NCBI RefSeq assembly: GCF_016745235.1 | Contig: NZ_JAELVM010000003.1 | Span: 248,001-312,000 of the forward strand | Direction: 5' to 3' | From: Chryseobacterium endalhagicum | Lineage (GTDB): Bacteria > Bacteroidota > Bacteroidia > Flavobacteriales > Weeksellaceae | DNA: 64,000 bases | In this document: piece after piece, positions 9,394-17,311 of the stretch | Layout of the letters: each line of letters starts with the position of its first letter | Position numbering within the stretch: the stretch's first letter is position 1 | The notes under the pieces: model-generated | Told to the model about the DNA's origin: nothing | The model's database searches: none | The model's input: the letters and a program-made list of their open reading frames with translations, nothing else | Program-made: the position numbers and the translations under genes

Positions 9394-9448
9394 TTCGGAC
9401 TGCAATAACTTTCCTCTTCGGGCATCAAACTTCCTGACCCTGTATAAA

Positions 9449-10615
9449 TTACTGTGGTAATGCCGGAGGAAGTACTCTTTCCGGTTTGCTTGATAACGTT
9501 CGAAGAAATGCTTCCAACTGAGAAATTTCTTCATCAGTAAGATCTAAAAGCCTTACAAAACCTGATTTTTCAGAAGTCAGTGTAATGCCTTCATGAACGG
9601 TAGATCTTTTCTGTGAATGTTCGGGATTTCCTTTGCTGTAAAACTGAATCACTTCGGTAAGCGTTGTCATGGACCCGTTATGTATCCAGGGCCCTGTTCT
9701 TGAGACTTCACGCAGTCCCGGCACCCGAAACTTTCCGGCATCTTCCGCTTTTTTGGTAACCAGATAACGGCCGAGATCTTCTTCTTTGGAGCCCAATAAT
9801 GAAGTTCCCACATTTTCAAACTGATTATTGGAAAAATATCCGGAACTGTGGCAGTTCATGCATTGCGCTTTGGTCCGGAAGAGATGCAGCCCCATCAGCT
9901 CATCATTGGAGTAGAGATCTGCTTTTCCGTCAATAAACTGATCAAATTTCGAGGTCCCGCTTTTTATGGTTCTTTCAAAAGCGGCAATCGCTTTGGAAAT
10001 CCGGTCTTTTGAGACTTTTTTGTCCCCAAAAGCTTTTTCAAATAATACTTCATAGCCTTTGATCTTTGCAATTTTTCCGGCGGCAAGATCAATATGCCCG
10101 CTCATTTCCCTTTCATCCCGGATCGGCATTTCCGACTGGTCTTCAAGCGATGCGGCACGTCCGTCCCAGAATAAAGACTGTGCATAGGCTACGTTCAGAA
10201 TGCTCATTGCATTTCTCGTCCCAAGCTGTCTGTCGTGCCCGAAGGAGAAAGTCCGGTTGTCACACCAGCCCAGCTCCGGATCATGGCAGGAAGCACATGC
10301 AATCTGATTGGATTTTGAAAGTCTCGGATCAAAGAAAAGAATTTTTCCTAATGCTGCTTTATCTTCCGAATAAGGATTATCTGCGGGAAACTGAATGTCA
10401 GGGAGATGGCCTATTTCAGCAAAATAAGGTTTTGCATCAGGGTCTAAGATCGGCTTAGGCCATTGTGAAGAATCTCCTGAGGAATATAATTTCCTCAATT
10501 CAGCCAGGAATGAGGCTTTCCCGCGGATTTCCTTCTGAACACTGTTGCTGAAACAGTTATTCAAAAGGGAAACCGTAAGAAATGCAATTAATATCCAGCT
10601 TAGGACATTTTTCAT
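9449..10615 (-). CDS. Di-heme cytochrome c peroxidase (MauG/CcpA family)
   Basis: The 388-aa exported protein has two c-type heme motifs, CASCH (107-111) and CMNCH (252-256), spaced as in bacterial di-heme peroxidases that reduce H2O2 in the periplasm with electrons from cytochrome c. Met316 (HNGSM) is a possible axial ligand. The N-terminal hydrophobic segment ends in SLLNNC, so it may be a lipoprotein (Cys21). The conserved DGRA and GPWIHNG segments are present. A -7 promoter box lies at 10633-10640. It is a monocistronic gene with its own terminator. It could instead be a MauG-like oxidase, since sequence alone does not separate them. Confidence 0.9.
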   Translation of the reverse strand: MKNVLSWILIAFLTVSLLNNCFSNSVQKEIRGKASFLAELRKLYSSGDSSQWPKPILDPDAKPYFAEIGHLPDIQFPADNPYSEDKAALGKILFFDPRLSKSNQIACASCHDPELGWCDNRTFSFGHDRQLGTRNAMSILNVAYAQSLFWDGRAASLEDQSEMPIRDEREMSGHIDLAAGKIAKIKGYEVLFEKAFGDKKVSKDRISKAIAAFERTIKSGTSKFDQFIDGKADLYSNDELMGLHLFRTKAQCMNCHSSGYFSNNQFENVGTSLLGSKEEDLGRYLVTKKAEDAGKFRVPGLREVSRTGPWIHNGSMTTLTEVIQFYSKGNPEHSQKRSTVHEGITLTSEKSGFVRLLDLTDEEISQLEAFLRTLSSKPERVLPPALPQ

Positions 10616-10632
10616 GAGTCATGGAGTTTCCG

Positions 10633-10640
10633 CAAAAATA
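10633..10640 (-). promoter_or_regulatory. -7 promoter box of the peroxidase gene
   Basis: TATTTTTG on the minus strand matches the Bacteroidetes TAnnTTTG consensus and lies 17 bp upstream of the ATG. I see no clear -33 TTG at the expected distance. Confidence 0.4.
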
Positions 10641-10674
10641 GGAAAACCGGATGAGATGTTGGTACCAGACGTCA

Positions 10675-10980
10675 GATTTCAGACACTAGATTTTTAGGTT
10701 GAGGCTAAGGTTAAGGTTAAGGTTAAGATTGAGATTGAGGATGGAAAATGTCAATGGTGAATTTTGCTTCGCAAGTGAATGGTGAATTTTTAATTATAAG
10801 AATCAAGAGTCAAGAATCAAGATGCAAGACATTATGTCCCGGTTGACAACTGTTGAGCTAAATCATTAGGATCTAGCAACTAACAACCAGTAACCCGCAA
10901 CGCTATTTTAACCAGCAACTGACAACCAGCAACCCATTCACTCTCAAACACTCAAACTCTACCACTTCTCGTCCCAAGTT
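10675..10980. repeat. Degenerate short-period arrays (6-8 nt words)
   Basis: The 369-bp spacer between the peroxidase and ridA holds no ORF. It contains GGTTAA-type hexamers (10696-10740), a 7-nt series CAAGAGT/CAAGAAT/CAAGATG (about 10803-10830), AACNNNN heptamers such as AACTAAC, AACCAGT and AACCCGC (about 10878-10932), and CACTCAAA-type octamers (about 10938-10960). The word lengths are constant while the words drift. Similar arrays occur at 46170-46440, 50505-50565 and 60607-60650. Confidence 0.55.
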
Positions 10981-10984
10981 CAAA

Positions 10985-11383
10985 TTATTTCACAACCGTT
11001 GCTTCCAGCTCTACTTTTAAAGTTTCAAATAATCCGGTTACTTCCAGCATGGTTACAGCCTGCTCTATCTTGTGTTTTGCAATCCATTCCTGAAGGATCG
11101 GAAAATGAGGCCAAAGCTCTTTTGTAGAAGTGGTGTAGATGTTTAATCTGACAATTCCTTCAGGTTCATAACCGGCTGCACTGATCACCTCTTCCAGATT
11201 GGCTATGGCCTGTTCCAGCTGGGATTTCATATCTTTATCACTGGACGTTCCATCCGGATCTATGGCGGCCTGACCGGAACAGTATAATGTTCCTGATACG
11301 TTTTTCACTTCAACTGCCTGGGAATAGCTTCTTTCTTTCTGCCATTCCCATGGATTTACGGTTCTTTTTTCTAATGTACTCAT
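10985..11383 (-). CDS. ridA: RidA family (YjgF/YER057c/UK114) protein
   Basis: The 132-aa protein has the full RidA fold: the SGQAAIDPDG segment (about 36-45), the central helix QLEQAIANLEEVISAAG and the GIVRLNIYTTS strand, then a VEATVVK end. Family members deaminate reactive enamine/imine intermediates or act as binding proteins. The active-site Arg usually seen in the C-terminal third (R105 in the canonical enzyme) is not evident, so it may belong to one of the Rid2-7 type groups. It lies 98 bp downstream of a Crp/Fnr-like gene on the same strand, possibly co-regulated. The subgroup is unresolved. Confidence 0.75.
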   Translation of the reverse strand: MSTLEKRTVNPWEWQKERSYSQAVEVKNVSGTLYCSGQAAIDPDGTSSDKDMKSQLEQAIANLEEVISAAGYEPEGIVRLNIYTTSTKELWPHFPILQEWIAKHKIEQAVTMLEVTGLFETLKVELEATVVK

Positions 11384-11481
11384 TGAATTTTGTTTTTATA
11401 TTTACTTTACAAAACTGCTTAATAAGTACAATAAACCGGCGTGACCTGGATCACGATTATGAAGTGAGGAGAATCACAGAT

Positions 11482-12045
11482 CTAAAGGGACAGCCGGCTT
11501 AATGTTTCTCTGGAAACGCCGAGATAGGCGGCAAGAAGTGACTTTGAAACCCGCTGGATCAGGGAAGGATATTTTTCAACCAGCTGTTGATACCGTTCTT
11601 TGATACCCACGGTCATTGATGAAATGATACGCTGCTGCGCTGAAATAAAGCCCATATAAGCCTTTTCAAGAAAGAAATGTTCCAGTTTCGGAAATGCTTC
11701 ACAGAGTTTTCTGTAATCTTCAAGCCGGAGACACAGGACCTCGGTATCCTCTATGCATTCCAGGGACATGGATGCCTTGGTCTGTTTGTAATAAGCCTGA
11801 AAATCAGTTTCCCACCAATCTTCCATGGCAAATCCTACAATATGCTCTTTTGCCGTGTCATCGGTATACACCAGCTTTAATAAACCACTGATTACAAAAT
11901 AATTACATTGTACAAGCTCACCTTCCTGGATCAGGAACTGATGTTTCTTATATTTTTTATAGGTGAAAAAAGATGAAATATGTTCAAATTCATCATCATT
12001 CAACGGGACAATTTTCTCAATATGGGCTCTTAACTTCTCAAACAT
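11482..12045 (-). CDS. Crp/Fnr family transcriptional regulator
   Basis: The 187-aa protein has a cyclic-nucleotide-binding-like beta barrel at about 20-120 (FLIQEGELVQCNYFVISGLLKLVY), a dimer helix, and a compact C-terminal HTH ending in AAYLGVSRETLSRL. It lacks the full cAMP-binding RxS signature of E. coli CRP and the four Fnr cysteines, so the ligand is unknown. This short form is common in Flavobacteriia. It lies upstream of ridA on the same strand and head-to-head with the second Crp/Fnr gene at 12226, so the two may share a control region. Confidence 0.85.
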   Translation of the reverse strand: MFEKLRAHIEKIVPLNDDEFEHISSFFTYKKYKKHQFLIQEGELVQCNYFVISGLLKLVYTDDTAKEHIVGFAMEDWWETDFQAYYKQTKASMSLECIEDTEVLCLRLEDYRKLCEAFPKLEHFFLEKAYMGFISAQQRIISSMTVGIKERYQQLVEKYPSLIQRVSKSLLAAYLGVSRETLSRLSL

Positions 12046-12201
12046 TCTCTAATTATGAGTTATAAAAGTACTGTTTTCTCACACATCATCCATGCATTTT
12101 ATCATTTAGAATATTCTATCATATCCATTTATATTGATTAAAACTCCGCCCTACTATTAAAGATTTTATCAGTTAAAAAGAGACAGGTTTCAAGATTTAT
12201 T

Positions 12202-12209
12202 TACCTTTG
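12202..12209 (+). promoter_or_regulatory. -7 promoter box
   Basis: TACCTTTG matches TAnnTTTG and sits 16 bp upstream of the ATG at 12226. It implies a very short leader for the regulator gene. Confidence 0.5.
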
Positions 12210-12225
12210 CAGACCGCATTTTACT

Positions 12226-12825
12226 ATGGATACAGATACAATTTTTTCACAGTTAACAGCCCATTTCAAAGAAATCATTCCGTTGGAAGAAACAGATATT
12301 GAGATCATTATTCCAGCATTAGAAATTGTTCATCTGAAAAAGAAAGATTTTTTACTTCAGGAAGGACAGATTTCGAAGCATATGCGCTTCATTGCAAAGG
12401 GAAGTCTTTATGCCTATTATATTGACGAAAAAGGAAGGGAAAATACCACCCAGCTGGGCATTGAAAACTGGTGGGTCAATGATCTGTACAGTTATCTGAG
12501 CGGCCAGCCTTCCAGAATGTTCATTCAGGCGAATGAAGAAACCACCGTAATTCAGATCAGCAAAGAAAACCTGGAAATACTGTATAAGGAAGTGCCCGCT
12601 GTTTCCGATTTCTGGCGCCTGAAAATGCAGAGTGCCTACGTTACCCTGCAGGAAAGGACTTTTGAGCATTCAAGGGTTGATGCCTACACCAAATACCGGA
12701 ATTTTGTCTCAACCTACCGGAATATTGAGCAGCGTTTTCCTCAGTTTATGATCGCTTCCTACCTGGGAATTACAGTGGAATACCTGAGCTATTTACGAAA
12801 AAAACACCTCACTGACGTTTCTTAA
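12226..12825 (+). CDS. Crp/Fnr family transcriptional regulator
   Basis: The 199-aa protein has a cNMP-binding-like domain (residues ~20-125, FLLQEGQISKHMRFIAKGSLYAYY) and a C-terminal HTH (ASYLGITVEYLSYLRKK). No Fnr cysteine cluster is present. It starts 180 bp from the opposite-strand Crp/Fnr gene. Downstream come a barrel protein and a DoxX protein, separated by a promoter of their own (12836-12865). The short spacing suggests this regulator may control them, as local regulators of this type often do. The ligand is unknown. Confidence 0.85.
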   Translation: MDTDTIFSQLTAHFKEIIPLEETDIEIIIPALEIVHLKKKDFLLQEGQISKHMRFIAKGSLYAYYIDEKGRENTTQLGIENWWVNDLYSYLSGQPSRMFIQANEETTVIQISKENLEILYKEVPAVSDFWRLKMQSAYVTLQERTFEHSRVDAYTKYRNFVSTYRNIEQRFPQFMIASYLGITVEYLSYLRKKHLTDVS

Positions 12826-12835
12826 GATTTCTTAA

Positions 12836-12865
12836 GTTGATTCCGTTCTGACCTGAATAATTTTG
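12836..12865 (+). promoter_or_regulatory. Complete -33/-7 promoter
   Basis: GTTG at 12836-12839 and TAATTTTG at 12858-12865 are 18 bp apart, a good match to the Bacteroidetes TTG / TAnnTTTG arrangement. Transcription would start around 12872. This excludes the upstream TTG codon at 12863 and fixes the next gene's start at the ATG at 12893. Confidence 0.6.
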
Positions 12866-12892
12866 CTCACAGAAAATCAAACGAGTACAATT

Positions 12893-13513
12893 ATGAAGGC
12901 AAAATATGCAGTGGTACTGGCTCTTGCAGCGGCATCGTCCGGGCTGGACGCCCAGAAAATCGCCTATACTCCCGATATTGTTTTAGGGCACCGTTCCTAT
13001 ACTTATATGCACAATATCAACTATCAGCTGAACGACCGGCTGAAAATCAACAATCTTACTTTATTTGACACAGCCTACACAAAAGATAAGGACAATATTT
13101 TCTTTATCAGGAATACTTTATCGTACCGTCTTACGACAAATTTCAACGTGAATGCCGCTTTCGGAATGAAAAATCCGGGTGCTTTTTTCAGTGTGTATGC
13201 ACAGTACCGCATAACGGGGACCGCTTACTCATTCTCTTACTCAATCGGGGCTACTTATCAGAAAGGATTTTCGCTTGAACAGTCTGTTTCATTCGAATAT
13301 ACACCTCACCTGAAAGAAAATCTTCAGGGCTATTTCAGTGTGCTGGCTATTGGAAATATAGATGACAGCGGCTATCCGAGAGGTTTGCAATTCCTGAGAT
13401 TAGGGGTGAAACAGAACAGGATGATGTACGGCATCGCTTCCAATTTTGACCAGTTTAATAATGCCAAAAAGACCCTTGAAAATATCGGGGGATTCGTAAA
13501 ATATAACTTTTAA
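12893..13513 (+). CDS. Exported outer-membrane beta-barrel-like protein of unknown function
   Basis: The 206-aa protein begins with a clear signal peptide (MKAKYAVVLALAAASSGLDAQ). The rest alternates short aromatic-rich strands (YTYMHNINYQL, SFSYSIGATYQ, LQFLRLGVKQ) and ends in a terminal Phe (GGFVKYNF), the C-terminal signature of Bam-inserted barrels. About eight strands could fit. I recognise no specific family. The start at 12893 was chosen because an in-frame TTG at 12863 lies inside the promoter. It lies 11 bp before the DoxX gene, so the two are probably one operon next to a Crp/Fnr regulator. Confidence 0.7.
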   Translation: MKAKYAVVLALAAASSGLDAQKIAYTPDIVLGHRSYTYMHNINYQLNDRLKINNLTLFDTAYTKDKDNIFFIRNTLSYRLTTNFNVNAAFGMKNPGAFFSVYAQYRITGTAYSFSYSIGATYQKGFSLEQSVSFEYTPHLKENLQGYFSVLAIGNIDDSGYPRGLQFLRLGVKQNRMMYGIASNFDQFNNAKKTLENIGGFVKYNF

Positions 13514-13524
13514 ATAATCATACA

Positions 13525-13926
13525 ATGAACAAGAACAATGATTTAGGAATTTTCATCACAAGAGCAGCTATAGGTTTTCCGATGCTGGTGTACGGGATCA
13601 GTAAACTCATCCATGGTGTTGGGTTTATCGAACAGATGATGGTACAGAAAGGGCTTCCAATTTTCTTTGCCTACGGGGTATTTGTGGGCGAAATTATCGC
13701 ACCCGTCATGATTATCCTGGGGTTCAGAATCAGGCTGGCAGGGATAGCTTTTGCTGCCAATTGTTTTACGGCGATTATCCTTGCGCAGACCGGTAATATA
13801 TTTAAGTTGAATGAATTCGGAGGCTGGGCACTGGAGCTCCTGATGATCTATATGCTGGCAGGCTTAAGTTTCTTTTTTACCGGTGCGGGAAAATATGCTG
13901 TTTCTACGGGAAGTAAGTGGGATTAA
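13525..13926 (+). CDS. DoxX family membrane protein
   Basis: The 133-aa protein has four predicted hydrophobic helices and the DoxX-family opening (ITRAAIGFPMLVYGISKLIHG), with GxxAPxMIILGF in the second helix region. DoxX-like proteins in bacteria are often linked to redox or thiol stress, but the reaction is not established for most. It is the second gene of an operon with the preceding barrel protein (11-bp gap), and downstream there is a long perfect inverted repeat. Family is firm and function open. Confidence 0.85.
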   Translation: MNKNNDLGIFITRAAIGFPMLVYGISKLIHGVGFIEQMMVQKGLPIFFAYGVFVGEIIAPVMIILGFRIRLAGIAFAANCFTAIILAQTGNIFKLNEFGGWALELLMIYMLAGLSFFFTGAGKYAVSTGSKWD

Positions 13927-13999
13927 AATTTAACTGAAACCTAAAAGCCTGCAAGGATTTCATTTGAAGGATGAAAGATGGAAGAGGCAGACCGCAACT

Positions 14000-14032
14000 A
14001 ACCATGTCAGGATTTTAAATCCTGACATGGTT
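14000..14032. terminator. Perfect 16-bp inverted repeat between convergent genes
   Basis: The arms AACCATGTCAGGATTT and its complement enclose a single T. It lies between doxX (+) and mug (-). It could act as a bidirectional terminator, although flanking T runs are weak. It may also be a dispersed palindromic repeat; I see only one copy here. Confidence 0.5.
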
Positions 14033-14072
14033 CTCTGAATGCTTAGCATGAGTGTAAAAAAATCTTTTTCAG

Positions 14073-14573
14073 TTATTTTTGAATCTCTGCGTAAAGTTCT
14101 TTATAAGCTTCCACCAGTGCTTCCAATGTAAATCCACGGTTTAGGCCGCTGGTATTGGGCAAAACCAAGACTCTGGAACCACAAAAATCCTCAGGCTGTC
14201 TTCCCCATTGAATTTCCTTCTTTTTTGAAAATCCCTGATAGGCAGCTTTGCCGAGAAATACAATATATTGGGGCTGAAACTCCGTTATTTTTGTTTTAAA
14301 AATTTCAAGGGAATCATCAAATTCATTTTTGGAAAGCTCATCGGCGCGGGAGGTCGCCCTGGCTACAGCAGTGGTAAGTCCATACCCAAAATCCAGAAGG
14401 GTTCTGTCATCTACAGCTTCTATCTGATAGGGTGTAAAACCAGCCTGGTGCAGGACTTTCCAGAACCGGTTGCTCCGTCCTGAAAAATGATGTCCGTCTT
14501 CAGCAGATTTCAATCCGGGATTGATCCCGCAAAAAATAACAGTAAGGTCTTTGGCGATAATATCTGTTAACAT
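14073..14573 (-). CDS. mug: G/U mismatch-specific DNA glycosylase
   Basis: The 166-aa protein matches the Mug/TDG branch of the uracil-DNA glycosylase superfamily. The first motif is GINPG with Asn18, the catalytic position of E. coli Mug, followed by HHFSGRSNRFWK, and the second motif is LPNTSGLNRG near residues 137-146. It excises uracil or ethenocytosine from mismatched duplex DNA in base-excision repair. Length equals the usual ~168 aa. It is a single gene in convergent orientation with doxX. Confidence 0.93.
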   Translation of the reverse strand: MLTDIIAKDLTVIFCGINPGLKSAEDGHHFSGRSNRFWKVLHQAGFTPYQIEAVDDRTLLDFGYGLTTAVARATSRADELSKNEFDDSLEIFKTKITEFQPQYIVFLGKAAYQGFSKKKEIQWGRQPEDFCGSRVLVLPNTSGLNRGFTLEALVEAYKELYAEIQK

Positions 14574-14747
14574 AAGTAATGAAAATTGAATTTACAGATT
14601 CAGACTGATGGCTTGAACAGACAGCAAGGTAATATTTATTTTTAAAACATACCATGCCTTCTCCGTTCTCCCTGATTATCAATTAAAAAAATGCATAAAA
14701 GAACAACTATGGCATGAATATTATTGTATATAATAAAAAAACACCAG

Positions 14748-15050
14748 ATGGAAAATATGTTACAAAATACAGACCTGATCCGTCGATATTTCTCGGCTGG
14801 TATAGCCAGTCAGTTTTGCTTACATATAGATCTGGAAGGCGAATATACCTTTACCCAGAATATTGTATCCAAAAAACCGATCATCGCGACAACATTTACG
14901 AAGAAAATCTTATCCAATCCCCAGTTGAAACTGTTTTTATCTGCTTTGATTACTGAAATCAACCATGGAAAATGCACTGTAGATCTTATCCGTGAAAGGA
15001 TAAAACATTTTAAGGAACCGGGTGTTCAGGAGGACAGAAGAATCGTTTAA
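14748..15050 (+). CDS. Conserved-looking small protein of unknown function
   Basis: The 100-aa protein starts MENMLQNTDLIRRYF and ends with KHFKEPG...RRIV. It is soluble and mixed alpha/beta, with no motif I recognise. I chose the ATG at 14748 over the TTG at 14724; the ATG at 14757 is also possible. Frame choice rests on the more protein-like composition of this reading compared with the overlapping frame at 14714-14956. It lies just upstream of a bidirectional hairpin and converges with the signalling operon. No function is assigned. Confidence 0.55.
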   Translation: MENMLQNTDLIRRYFSAGIASQFCLHIDLEGEYTFTQNIVSKKPIIATTFTKKILSNPQLKLFLSALITEINHGKCTVDLIRERIKHFKEPGVQEDRRIV

Positions 15051-15052
15051 AT

Positions 15053-15086
15053 AAAAAATCCCTACTCAACTGTAAGGATTTTTTTT
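15053..15086. terminator. Bidirectional terminator
   Basis: AAAAATCC ... GGATTTTTTTT with a 14-nt loop, A-rich on the left and T-rich on the right, between the converging small gene (+) and the last gene of the kinase operon (-). Confidence 0.6.
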
Positions 15087-15115
15087 CATATTATTCTATT
15101 GCGACTGATCCGCTT

Positions 15116-15481
15116 CTAATCTTTCAAATATTTAGCTACTTTGTCTTCCAGATCATCCAGATTAAATGGTTTTGCCACAAAATCGTCCGCCTGAGCCTCT
15201 TGTGCCAGTCTTACAATATCATTATTGGCCGTCACATAAATAACCGGGATAGATTTGAATTCTTCATGACTTTTTAAAAGTTTGGTGGCCTCTACCCCTC
15301 CAATCTTTGGAATCCAGTTATCCATAAGGATCACATCGGGCTGAAACTGGGCAACTTTCTCCAGTATGTCATGAGACGTTTCTGAAATTTCGACCTGATA
15401 ACCATTCTCTTCGAAAATGATGGTAATTACCTCTAAAATAGTTGTATCATCATCAAAAATCAAAATTTTCTTTGTACTCAT
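15116..15481 (-). CDS. Single-domain response regulator (last gene of kinase/CheBR operon)
   Basis: The 121-aa stand-alone receiver has the acidic pocket D10-D12, the phosphoacceptor Asp54 (VILMDNWIP), the switch Thr (YVTAN) and the Lys of FVAKPF. There is no output domain, so it probably relays phosphate or acts by protein contact, CheY-like. It lies 50 bp after the CheB gene at the end of the operon. Its partner kinase is likely one of the two hybrid kinases upstream, inferred from linkage. Confidence 0.9.
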   Translation of the reverse strand: MSTKKILIFDDDTTILEVITIIFEENGYQVEISETSHDILEKVAQFQPDVILMDNWIPKIGGVEATKLLKSHEEFKSIPVIYVTANNDIVRLAQEAQADDFVAKPFNLDDLEDKVAKYLKD

Positions 15482-15531
15482 AGTAGTTCTAATTTAAATC
15501 TTAGGGTTGTTTTTTTATTTCTTTTCTTTTT

Positions 15532-16104
15532 TTATAACTGATTGATATAATCTGCCAGATTCTCCGGGGTAATGATGAGATCATACGCAACTCCTTCTAC
15601 GGCATGCCTGGGCATATAATCTACCTCGGCTGTGTCCGGTTCCTGGATCCAGACTTTTCCTTTGTTTTTTTTGATGCATCCCAAACCTTCCACTCCATCT
15701 GCATTGGCACCGGAAAGTAAAATTCCCACAAGGTTTTTACCGTAGACCTCCGCAGCAGAATTGAAGGTAACATCAATGGAAGGTCTTGAATAGTTCATCT
15801 TCTCTGAAAAATCCAGCGACATCATGCTTTTATTTTCGAACAGCAAATGATAATCTGCCGGAACGATGTATACTTTATTATTCTCAATTTCCGTTTTGTC
15901 ATCGATCTCAATCACCTCCATTGCCACAAACTGCTGAAGCAGGGTCTGCAGAATATTGGTAGAGGATGCCTTACGGTGAACCACGAGAACAATGGGAAAA
16001 TGCAGCTCTGTTTTTAATTTTTTAAGCATTTCCAGAATGACCTGCAGACTGCCCGCAGATCCTCCTATCACGACTAATTCCGTATCCGTTTTTTTTGCTT
16101 CCAT
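15532..16104 (-). CDS. cheB: CheB-type methylesterase catalytic domain, without receiver
   Basis: The 190-aa protein contains only the CheB catalytic domain, with the triad Ser16 (IGGSAGS), His43 (VVHRKAS) and Asp136 (SGANADG). The family demethylates or deamidates glutamates of chemoreceptors. The receiver that normally gates CheB is absent and could be supplied in trans by the adjacent single receivers. The ATG at 16104 was chosen over an upstream in-frame start at 16152 because the latter would overlap cheR by 38 bp. It follows cheR by 10 bp. No receptor substrate is encoded nearby. Confidence 0.9.
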   Translation of the reverse strand: MEAKKTDTELVVIGGSAGSLQVILEMLKKLKTELHFPIVLVVHRKASSTNILQTLLQQFVAMEVIEIDDKTEIENNKVYIVPADYHLLFENKSMMSLDFSEKMNYSRPSIDVTFNSAAEVYGKNLVGILLSGANADGVEGLGCIKKNKGKVWIQEPDTAEVDYMPRHAVEGVAYDLIITPENLADYINQL

Positions 16105-16114
16105 GATCAAAGTA

Positions 16115-16945
16115 TTAGTTGTGTTCCGTTTTTTTCCAGATCCGCTGGTCATCCACCTGGTGATATGCCTTATCCAGTTTGGAAAATCTCAGCGTTTCCT
16201 TTGAACCTAAAGCCAGATAACCGAGATTTTCAAGGCTGCTGTCAAAAAGTTTAAAGACCCTTTCCTGCAGATCCCGGTCAAAATAGATCAGGACATTTCT
16301 GCAGATAATCAGCTGGAAACTGTTGAAAGAACTGTCCGAAACCAAATTATGGGTAGACAATATCAGTTTTTCCTGTAAACTTTTATCAAATCTTACGCTG
16401 TCATAATTCGCCGTATAATAATCGGAAAAGTCTTTTTTACCACCAGATAAGATGTAATTCTCAGAATACAGTTTCATCTGTTGCAACGGGAAAACACCTG
16501 ACCTTGCGGTTTCCAGAACAGAGGGGTTCAGGTCCGTTCCATAGATCAGTGATTTATGGTACAGATTAGCTTCTTTGAGCAATATCGCCATTGAATAGGC
16601 TTCTTCGCCCGTAGAACAGCCCGCTACCCAGATTCTGATCAGCGGATAGGTTCCCAGTTGCGGTAAAATCTTTTCCCTGAGTTTTTTAAAGAAAAGCGGA
16701 TCGCGGAACATTTCCGTAACATTCACCGTGATTTCTTCTACAAAACGCTTCAGATATTCAGGATCGTTGATGATCGTATAGCGTAACTCGGCGAAGCTGG
16801 TAAACCTGTCAATGAGACAGATCCTGTTGACCCTGCGTTTAAAAGAAGCCCTGCTGTATTCTGAAAAGTCGTAACCGTACATTTCATACACATCTTTGAT
16901 CAGATATTCTACTTCTTCATCTTTTACGATACTCGGCTCTAACAT
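16115..16945 (-). CDS. cheR: CheR-type protein-glutamate O-methyltransferase
   Basis: The 276-aa protein has an N-terminal helical CheR domain (YGYDFSEYSRASFKRRV), then the SAM-binding motif AGCSTGEEAYSMAI (about 109-122) and the CRNVLIYFD segment typical of CheR. It transfers methyl groups from SAM to receptor glutamates. Its stop-to-start neighbours are tight: it begins directly after the upstream receiver gene's stop codon, and cheB follows after 10 bp. It lacks a receptor-tail-binding module beyond the basic domain. In this context it probably modifies a kinase or another protein, not an MCP; that is inference. Confidence 0.92.
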   Translation of the reverse strand: MLEPSIVKDEEVEYLIKDVYEMYGYDFSEYSRASFKRRVNRICLIDRFTSFAELRYTIINDPEYLKRFVEEITVNVTEMFRDPLFFKKLREKILPQLGTYPLIRIWVAGCSTGEEAYSMAILLKEANLYHKSLIYGTDLNPSVLETARSGVFPLQQMKLYSENYILSGGKKDFSDYYTANYDSVRFDKSLQEKLILSTHNLVSDSSFNSFQLIICRNVLIYFDRDLQERVFKLFDSSLENLGYLALGSKETLRFSKLDKAYHQVDDQRIWKKTEHN

Positions 16946-17311
16946 CTAGGAAAGTTTTTCGATAGCTATCATTAACTGATCTACGTCCACAGGCTTTGAA
17001 ATATAATCCTGAGCTCCCACATCCAGACATTTCTGACGGTCTTCAGGCATGGCCTGAGCTGTAACGGCAATCACAGGAACCTCGCTTATTCCCGGTGTAT
17101 TTCTGATCATTTTAATGGCCTGATAACCATCCATTTCAGGCATCATCATATCCATCAGAACGATGTCTATTTCTTTTTCCTGTAAAATTTCAATAGCTAC
17201 CTGAGCCATTGTGCAGCTTTCTATCTGATAACCACGCGCCTTCAGCGTCAGTTTAAGTGCAAATATATTACGTGGATCATCGTCCACAATTAAAATTTTC
17301 TTTTTCATCAT
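16946..17311 (-). CDS. Single-domain response regulator (between hybrid kinase and cheR)
   Basis: The 121-aa receiver has D10-D12, phosphoacceptor Asp54 (IVLMDMMMPEMDG), Thr in AVTAQ and Lys in YISKPVD. It strongly resembles the third receiver of the preceding hybrid kinase (shared ILMDMMMPEMDGY), which suggests local domain duplication. Its ATG lies directly after the kinase stop codon, and its own stop directly precedes the cheR ATG, so translation is probably coupled. Confidence 0.92.
   Translation of the reverse strand: MMKKKILIVDDDPRNIFALKLTLKARGYQIESCTMAQVAIEILQEKEIDIVLMDMMMPEMDGYQAIKMIRNTPGISEVPVIAVTAQAMPEDRQKCLDVGAQDYISKPVDVDQLMIAIEKLS

Noticed and set aside
9352..9534. A 60-aa minus-strand ORF after the peroxidase gene
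   Set aside because: It overlaps the terminator and the peroxidase 3' end in another frame.
12863..12892. TTG start for the barrel protein gene
   Set aside because: It falls within the -7 box at 12858-12865, so the ATG at 12893 is used.
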